Origin: Omphiscola glabra
Taxonomy: Eukaryota > Mollusca > Gastropoda > Lymnaeidae
Reading direction: 5' to 3'
Assembly: GCA_964017045.1 (NCBI GenBank)
Contig: OZ024807.1
Location: 18,259,813 to 18,323,812 of the forward strand
Length of the DNA stretch: 64,000 bases
Part shown: positions 57,965 through 64,000 of the stretch, in pieces
Layout: each line of letters opens with the position of its first letter
Position numbering within the stretch: the first letter of the stretch is position 1
Position numbers and translations under genes: made by a program
Notes under the pieces: model-generated
What the model was told of the DNA's origin: nothing
What the model saw: the letters and a program-made list of their open reading frames with translations, nothing else
Database searches by the model: none

Positions 57965-58540
57965 AAGTTTAAGGCAGACATTGTTTTCGAATATATTATT
58001 TAATAAATACATTCTAAAAGAATAAATATTTGAAAAAAATACACTGGATACAGATAGTAGTCCATATAAAAATAAGGGATTTTTAATAGACCACACAAAA
58101 ATAGCGGAGTGCTGTGGGGCATTGAGCCTATTTATTGTGATTTCTGTGCGTCCTGTCGGTATTTTTACATAACAAAACGTTGGGCCGTCACCAAGTGTTT
58201 TGGACGAATCCTACTATACCTAAAACTGAAATATACTGGATGCAATCAAAGTGAAATGAGAGGTAGCAACGCTGAAATGCGATGAACATATTTTTGACAT
58301 ACCCCTCCCCTCCACCCTAAAAATATCAGTCTTGAAATAGCTGTAAAAATCGTTATCTTTATAAATTAATGTTTCATTAATTGTTGCCCACTGCGCTGTA
58401 CAGAGTGGGACACGGGACAAGAATTTGATATAAAATAAAATGCAAAGTGTTGTGATATTTCGATTGAGTATAAGCAGACGATCATTTTTCCTAACTCGAC
58501 CTTCTGAAGTGATACCTCAACAGACTTCTCAGTGCAGTAC
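57965..58540. other. No recognisable feature
   Basis: AT-rich; nothing recognised. Confidence 0.5.
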
Positions 58541-58544
58541 ACAT

Positions 58545-58945
58545 AAGTTCACCTAGATGTTCATACATCCGTTTAATTAGATGTTCATAAACCACTTCAC
58601 CTGGATGTTTATACATCCGTTTAATTAGATGTTCAAACATCAAATCACCTAGATGTTCATACATCAGTTCAATCAGATGTTCATACAACAGTTCACCTAG
58701 ATGTTCATACATGAATTAATTAGATGTTCATACATAAGTTTAATTAGATGTTCATACATCAAATCACCTAGATGTTCATACATCAGTTTAATCATATGTT
58801 CATACATCAGTTCACCAAGATGTTCCTAAATCAGTTCACCTAGATGTTCATAAATCAGTTCCCCCCAGATGTTCATAAATCGTTCGTCTAAATGTTCATG
58901 CCTAAGTTCACCTAGATGTTCATACATCAGTTCACCAAATATTTT
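58545..58945. repeat. 26-bp minisatellite, about 15 copies
   Basis: Unit AGTTCACCTAGATGTTCATA plus CATC. Two types, CACCTAGATG and TTTAATTAGATG, tend to alternate, giving a 52-bp pair in the first half. Confidence 0.9.
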
Positions 58946-58949
58946 TATC

Positions 58950-59325
58950 CCAATTTTCCTTCACATTATTCACAACACTCTTCAGTACAAACATGATTCC
59001 TTAGAACAAAAGAGTGCACTCCATTTTGCATAGCAGGCTAACGTTGAACCAAAGGAATAATCTCCCTTTACCGGAAGTCATCCCATAATGCCATTTAACG
59101 CCCACTTCGCCCGTAAAATGATGTTCGCGAGAGTATTCTAAAGGTCAACATGCGCATGCGTCGCCAAGGGAAGTAACTCACTCCCATTATATGTAATGGA
59201 TTAATTCCAAAAGGATTTTTACCGCCATATGGTTCGATGTCTCAGCTCTGGAGTCGAAATTTGGTTACCTACTGTCATGGCTCAAACGGATGACGCAAAC
59301 AGTGGATATATCTTGTGTGCTCAGT
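58950..59325. other. No recognisable feature
   Basis: Unique-looking sequence without a supported gene. Confidence 0.45.
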
Positions 59326-59565
59326 GTGGCGCAAGTGTGAACTGTGGTGGAGGTGTGTCATGTTGTGTAATGTGTAATGTGTTGCAGTGTGGTGCAAGTG
59401 TGAAACGTGGTGAAAGTTTGAAATGTGGTGCTGGCTTTCTACGTGGTGTTGTTGTGGAATTCGGTGTAGGTGCGTAATGTGGTGCATGTTTTGGTATGCT
59501 GTTTAGGTTTGTAGCTTTTTTTTTCAGGCGTGTAATGTAGTGCAGGCGTGCTACGTGATGTATGT
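59325..59565. repeat. Degenerate GTG(T/C)AATGTGGTGCAAGTGT-like repeat
   Basis: Around 14 diverged copies of a ~15-bp word with GTGGTG cores; both-strand open frames here are products of it. Confidence 0.7.
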
Positions 59566-59858
59566 GTGTAATTCAGTGATTGTATGCTTCCCCCATTGCA
59601 CTCTATTAAGACCATTCACCAAATTACCAGGCCACAGTTCTATTTCTAAGACAATGCAAGTGCCAGTTTACTTTTGATCCTAGATAAATCAAACTAAAGG
59701 CTTCTGCATTGTTTTTTTAAAAATTGTATTTTATTTTAACCTTCTTCTCCATTTGAGGAAATACATGTTTGCTTGAAACTTTAACATAAAAATTTAATAA
59801 TTTTTTTTTGAAGTTCAAATTATAAAATTTGGAGTCTTTCCATTTGGATGACTCATCA
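59566..59858. other. No recognisable feature
   Basis: AT-rich; nothing recognised. Confidence 0.5.
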
Positions 59859-59873
59859 TTGTTTGATAACTTT

Positions 59874-60393
59874 CATCATCATCAGTGGCACTACAGCCCA
59901 TGTAAGGCTCTGACCTGCTCCACCATATCGTTCCATTCAGATTGATCCATCGCTTTCCGCCTCCAAGCGTGAACCGCCAACCGGTTTAAATCCTTCTCTA
60001 CATAGCGGATAGCTGTCTTTCTTTGTCTGTAAGATGCTTGTGTTTTTTTGCATAGTCCTAAGTATATCTGAGTCTTTCCATCTGATCTCCATATTTTGTT
60101 CAGACATAAGTCGAAATCCAAAATTACCAGTCCTCGTTTTTTCGTATAGGGTTTAGTTTTCGATTTTTTTTAAATAACAGGGTCGTCAGCCCTGCGCTTG
60201 TGCACAACCGTCTGGGGGAGGCCCTTTGCAGCTATCAGGGTAGCTGCCTTTTGATTAGGTTGGGTCTCTAGCCTATGTGGACCCCTCCACTTCTTAATTT
60301 ATTTCCCCGGTACCCGCCGTTTCTGGGGGGGCTTTCCCCCGATCTGTCACCTGGGGAGGCGCTCGATGAAAGATCAGTATCTCCGCACGCGAA
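59874..60393 (-). mobile_element. Internally deleted LINE derivative with 14-bp target duplication
   Basis: TGTTTGATAACTTT occurs at 59860-59873 and 60394-60407, framing 520 bp. On the - strand the element starts with a GC-rich 5'-UTR-like part (AGGGCTGACGACCCTG, GGCAGCTACCCTGATAGCTGC-type hairpin, then GAGGACTGGTAATTTTGG). It runs directly into the end of a LINE polyprotein, VHAWRRKAMDQSEWNDMVEQ then VRALHGL and a stop, and finishes with (GAT)n-A, a usual LINE tail. The whole endonuclease/RT body is missing between about 60121 and 60100. Both ends plus the duplication indicate that a deleted copy was itself mobilised, SINE-fashion. Confidence 0.72.
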
Positions 60394-60407
60394 TGTTTGA
60401 TAACTTT

Positions 60408-62120
60408 ACAAAGGCAATTAAAGATCACTCTCAGTACAATGCTGTCTTGAAGGTTTTACTCTCAGAAAGAATGAGTAACAGGTCTATAGTTTATTTCCAA
60501 GACGAATTGCCAAGAAAACATTGAAATGGGAAGATAACACAGTTTCTAGACGTCTTTCAGTTTGTTCCAGACACATCAGACATCGCCGGGAACAATCTGC
60601 ACACAAGGGAGATCATAACAGATGATATCGCCCCTGACAAAAAAACATTTGTCAATCACGAACGTCGCCATGGTTACCGCTGCAGTGTGTTACATCTTTG
60701 ATTACTCTATTTCCTACACACGAGATAGAGTTTAAAATCAGATAACATACATGTAAAAAAAAAATGGAGTTTAAAAAAACAACAACGAATGCCACCTTTA
60801 TGTTGAAAGAGAAAAGACTTTGTAAAGCTTTGAAGTGTCAATTTCTCAGAAAAGGTCCACCAGTCTGTCTTTCTTGTGCTACCGAGTACAACACATAGAG
60901 AGCTATCAGAACTTTACAAGTACAAGCCAAAACTACTGAGTGTTCTCTCTTTCTGTTGTTTCATCTCCACTCCCTCTCCCTTTCTCCCTCTATCTCTCCA
61001 TATCTCTCTCTATCTCTCGCCCCATGTATCTCTCTCTCTATACATATATATCCCCTATCTCTCTCCCTCTCAACCCCCCCTATCTCTCTCGCTCCCTCTC
61101 TTTCTCTAAATATAAATGATGAGAACACTTTCTTTTCTTACTCATCGTTTCCACACTTTCCTTTCCCTTCAGCCAATAATTTAATCTTTCTTTAAAATAT
61201 AACCGCCTTTAATCTGTACCGTGAAAACGTAATTTTAAAAAAAAATGATCTTGACTAATACCACTTAAAGAATGTTACATATTTCTTGACTAATACCACT
61301 TAAAGAATGTTACATATTTCTTTTTACATCCTAGCCTCACCCCACCCCGTTAGTGCTACTTTGTACTACTTTACAACTTTAATCATTTTAACCATATAGA
61401 AGTGATAGAGACCCATATGGATTTGCTGGTTAAATTTTTTTAATGCATACGATATTTGAGGCGGTCATACACTGAAGTAATGGAACACACCAGGGCGATG
61501 AAGGATGATAGATTGGTGACTTTGCCCCCCCCCCCCCTCCCCGGCCATGGCAATCAATGTAATGGGGCGATAATCCTCAGTAAACTCTTTTCATACTTCC
61601 ACTGTTACAGTAATTGTGTGCTCGTCGTGCGTGGGGAGTTTGAGGGAAGGTAGGGGTAGGTAAAAATACAAAGACTAGCACTGTCAGTGGCGGAAGTAGT
61701 AGGACTTTGTGATCAGTATGATACGTATCGGAAGTCGGGGGGGGGGGGGTTTCCAAATAAGGAATTCAAGAACAAAATGGTTTTTGTGTTCAACAACTTA
61801 GCGCTGGACAGATACGACAATACGATATTTGAACAATAACACGTGCAGCTTCGTGGAATAAGACGCAAGTGCTGTAGCTTATTGTCAAACAGTAGCTTAC
61901 ATTATGATAAGATAAAACAACAAGATGTGCTTATAGTATACTAAAGCTGCCCAATTAAATATGATATTTTTCTAGGTTATAATCAATTATAATCAAAGCT
62001 GTTCGAGATTTATTTTGAACACGAAGTTTTGAAGAATTTTCTGGGCATCGCGTTGTACCGTTACATGCGGTCCGCAAGACCTTCCGGGAAAATTGTTTTA
62101 TTTAAATTATACAAATTGTA
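60408..62120. other. Intergenic, no supported gene
   Basis: CT-rich low complexity at 60955-61110. A perfect 36-bp tandem duplication at about 61249-61320 (TTGACTAATACCACTTAAAG plus AATGTTACATATTTC). C-run at 61525-61536, G-run at 61737-61749. Confidence 0.55.
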
Positions 62121-62121
62121 A

Positions 62122-62960
62122 ATGATGAGCTTAAATGATGAGCTTAAATAATGAGCTTAAATGATGAGCTTAAACGATGACCTTAAACGATGAGCTTAAA
62201 TGATGAGCTTAAATAATGAGCTTAAATGATGAGCTTAAACGATGAACTTAAATGATGAGCTTAAATAATGAGCTTAAATAATGAGCTTAAATGATGAGCT
62301 TAAACGATGAACTTAAATGATGAGCTTAAATAATGAGCTTAAATAATGAGCTTAAATGATGAGCTTAAATAATGAGCTTAAATAATGAGCTTAAATAATG
62401 AGCTTAAATGATGAGCTTAAATGATGAGCTTAAACGATGATCTTAAATGATGAGCTTAAACGATGACTTTAATGATGAGCTTAAACGCGTATCCGGAAAT
62501 TTGATCGAAAGAAATTTCGTCGACGGAAAATTGATCGACGGTAATTTGATCGAACGGAAATTTGGTCGAATCGTTTTTTTAGTTTATACGTTAAAATTTT
62601 GCGTCAAATTTCTTTTTGAACGCATTATTTTGTTTTACTATATAGTATAGTGCGTTCAAAAAGAAATTTGACGAACATTTTAACGTCTGAACTGAAAAAA
62701 AGATTCGAACAAATTTCCGTTCGATCAAGTTACCGTCGATCAATTTTCCGTCGATGAAATTTCTTTCGATCAAATTTCCGGTAACCGCTTAAACGATGAG
62801 CTTAAATAATGAGCTTAAATGATGAGCTTAAACGATGAGCTGAAACGATGAGCTGAAACGATGAGCTGAAACGATGAGCTGAAACGATGAGCTTAAACGA
62901 TGAGCTTAAACGATGAGCTCAAATGATGAGCGTAAATGATGAGCTTAAATAAATAGCTTA
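62122..62960. repeat. 13-bp minisatellite interrupted by a MITE
   Basis: Unit GATGAGCTTAAAT with AATGAGCTTAAAT, GATGAGCTTAAAC and GATGAGCTGAAAC variants. About 27 copies precede and 13 follow the foldback MITE at 62488-62786, whose 9-bp target duplication (GCTTAAACG) is itself part of the unit. Confidence 0.93.
62488..62786. mobile_element. Foldback MITE, Mutator-like by target duplication (copy 2)
   Basis: Begins CGTATCCGGAAATTTG and ends CAAATTTCCGGTAACC, the inverse orientation of the copy at 2520-2802. Flanked by GCTTAAACG at 62479-62487 and 62787-62795. The internal inverted pair AAATTTCTTTTTGAACGCA / TGCGTTCAAAAAGAAATTT is preserved. No coding capacity; short frames on both strands (62447-62650 +, 62591-62773 -) are palindrome artefacts. 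Confidence 0.9.
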
Positions 62961-62964
62961 AACG

Positions 62965-64000
62965 ATGAGCAGAAACAAAGTGCTTTTGTGGTGAAATTTA
63001 ATGATGAGATTTAGTGACGTGATAAATGATCAGGTTTAATAATGAGATTTAGTGATGATTTCTATTTATGAGCTTTAACTGCTTCGATAATTAATCATCC
63101 CAGTTTATTTTTTTTTATCAGACTTTAATAGCAATAACATCAATAATTTCATCAATTTAAAAAAAAAACAAAAAAAACAACTAAACTCGGAGTCAAAGTT
63201 CATCTTGAATGACGTATGTTTAAATTATCTTTAAAAAAGCTTATTTAAAAAAAAAATATGCGTCCCAGAAAAAAGTATTTTTTAATAAATTCTATGGGGC
63301 CCAAAAAGTTGCCCACCACTGTATTAAAGATATTTTTATACGTGTTTGGAGATTATAAGAAATAAAAAAAGTAGCACTAAACTGAATATATGTTAATTAA
63401 TTTATATTATCAGAGGATCTTTAAAAAAAATTCGTTCTTTAAAAGTGTTTGGTTTGGGGAAAGCACAGACGGCTCTGAAATAAGATATAATAGTAATGTT
63501 TTGAACGAGAACAGACACGTCATATGATATGGCCGGGTCTTGCCCAGATGATCGTTGCCTGTTTAATTTATCAAATAACAAGCGGAACATTATCAAATAA
63601 TGAATAATTTAAACATGTCCTCTTGTGACGGGGTGGAATGGCAGAGGTGAACAGAAGCTTCTCGGAGATATGGACGGACAGCGTGGAGTTAGACAACCAT
63701 TGGAATTCTTGTCAGCAAGGAATGGACGGACATGGAAATAAAAATTTATATGAATTAAAAGAAACAGAGCTTAAGCCAGGAAAAGAAAATTTGGAGAGAT
63801 GGAACGGTTAATCTGAAGAAAAAATAAAGGAGAAGGATGAAAGAAAGGGGAAAAAACTATGAAGAAGGGGAGAATACATGAGGATGCTGGGGACAGATTG
63901 AGAGAATGAGGAAGACATAGTCGGATATGGATGGAATCGATATTTTTCAGAGAGACAGAAGAATGGGAATGAACAATCGTTTTAGTGAAAAGAAGGAGAA
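62965..64000. other. No supported gene
   Basis: AT-rich then purine-rich. GGCCCAAAAAGTTGCCCACCACTG at about 63299-63321 (read in two parts: GGCCCAAAAAGTTG and CCCACCACTG) looks like a lone hAT end. Frame 63402-63596 (-) is not recognisable. Confidence 0.45.

Overview
Organism. This is animal nuclear DNA, AT-rich and intron-bearing, dominated by tandem repeats and decayed transposable elements. There are no operons, dense ORFs or bacterial signals. Non-LTR retrotransposon tails, a SPIN-like hAT element and the density of minisatellites fit a mollusc, most plausibly a gastropod; this is inference from repeat types, since the genes seen do not fix the species. Only two host-type genes can be supported. 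All elements were read by eye; no alignment or database search was run. Layout. 1-10000: minisatellites with 16-, 46-, 22-, 45- and 9-bp units, a foldback MITE at 2520-2802, and two LINE 3' remnants. 10086-12780: a three-exon ARF-family small GTPase on the + strand with a TATA-like box upstream and a poly(A)-type signal downstream; intron 2 holds a hairpin repeat. 13000-21800: simple repeats, a truncated jockey/CR1-like RT fragment with its 3' UTR (15690-16680), a 19-bp minisatellite and a 208-bp hAT MITE with a perfect 8-bp target duplication. 21835-23171: a two-exon - strand gene of unknown function, 277 aa, ending in a poly-Asp tract. 24036-24211: another hAT MITE with perfect 8-bp duplication. 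24415-27790: a 23-bp repeat, then a 2.9-kb satellite of ~44-bp monomers with a ~660-bp higher-order period. 28-42 kb: further minisatellites (25, 24, 31, 26, 39, 46 and 19 bp), a SPIN-like hAT MITE (31866-32062) and a LINE 3' tail whose terminal hairpin is tandemly repeated five times (39733-40034). 44223-46777: a decayed hAT element with GTF2IRD2-like coding remnants, seven copies of an in-frame 42-bp repeat, and a nested GC-rich 706-bp insertion with a 13-bp target duplication. 48494-51658: a structurally complete piggyBac element with TTAA target sites, matching terminal repeats, a two-exon transposase with an intact catalytic triad and one frameshift. 53-64 kb: more minisatellites, a 54-bp repeat carrying three TGACGTCA palindromes, an internally deleted LINE derivative with 14-bp target duplications (59874-60393), and a second foldback MITE inserted in a 13-bp repeat array. 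How it works together. The two host genes show no functional link. The rest is a record of transposition: piggyBac, hAT (SPIN-like and others), a Mutator-like foldback family and LINEs, each recognisable from its own target-site duplication. Roughly a quarter of the window, by eye, is tandem repeat of many unrelated units. I did not find a new defence or gene system; the most notable items are the SPIN-like element, the two 9-bp-duplication foldback copies, the piggyBac element, the repeat born inside a transposase frame, and the higher-order satellite.
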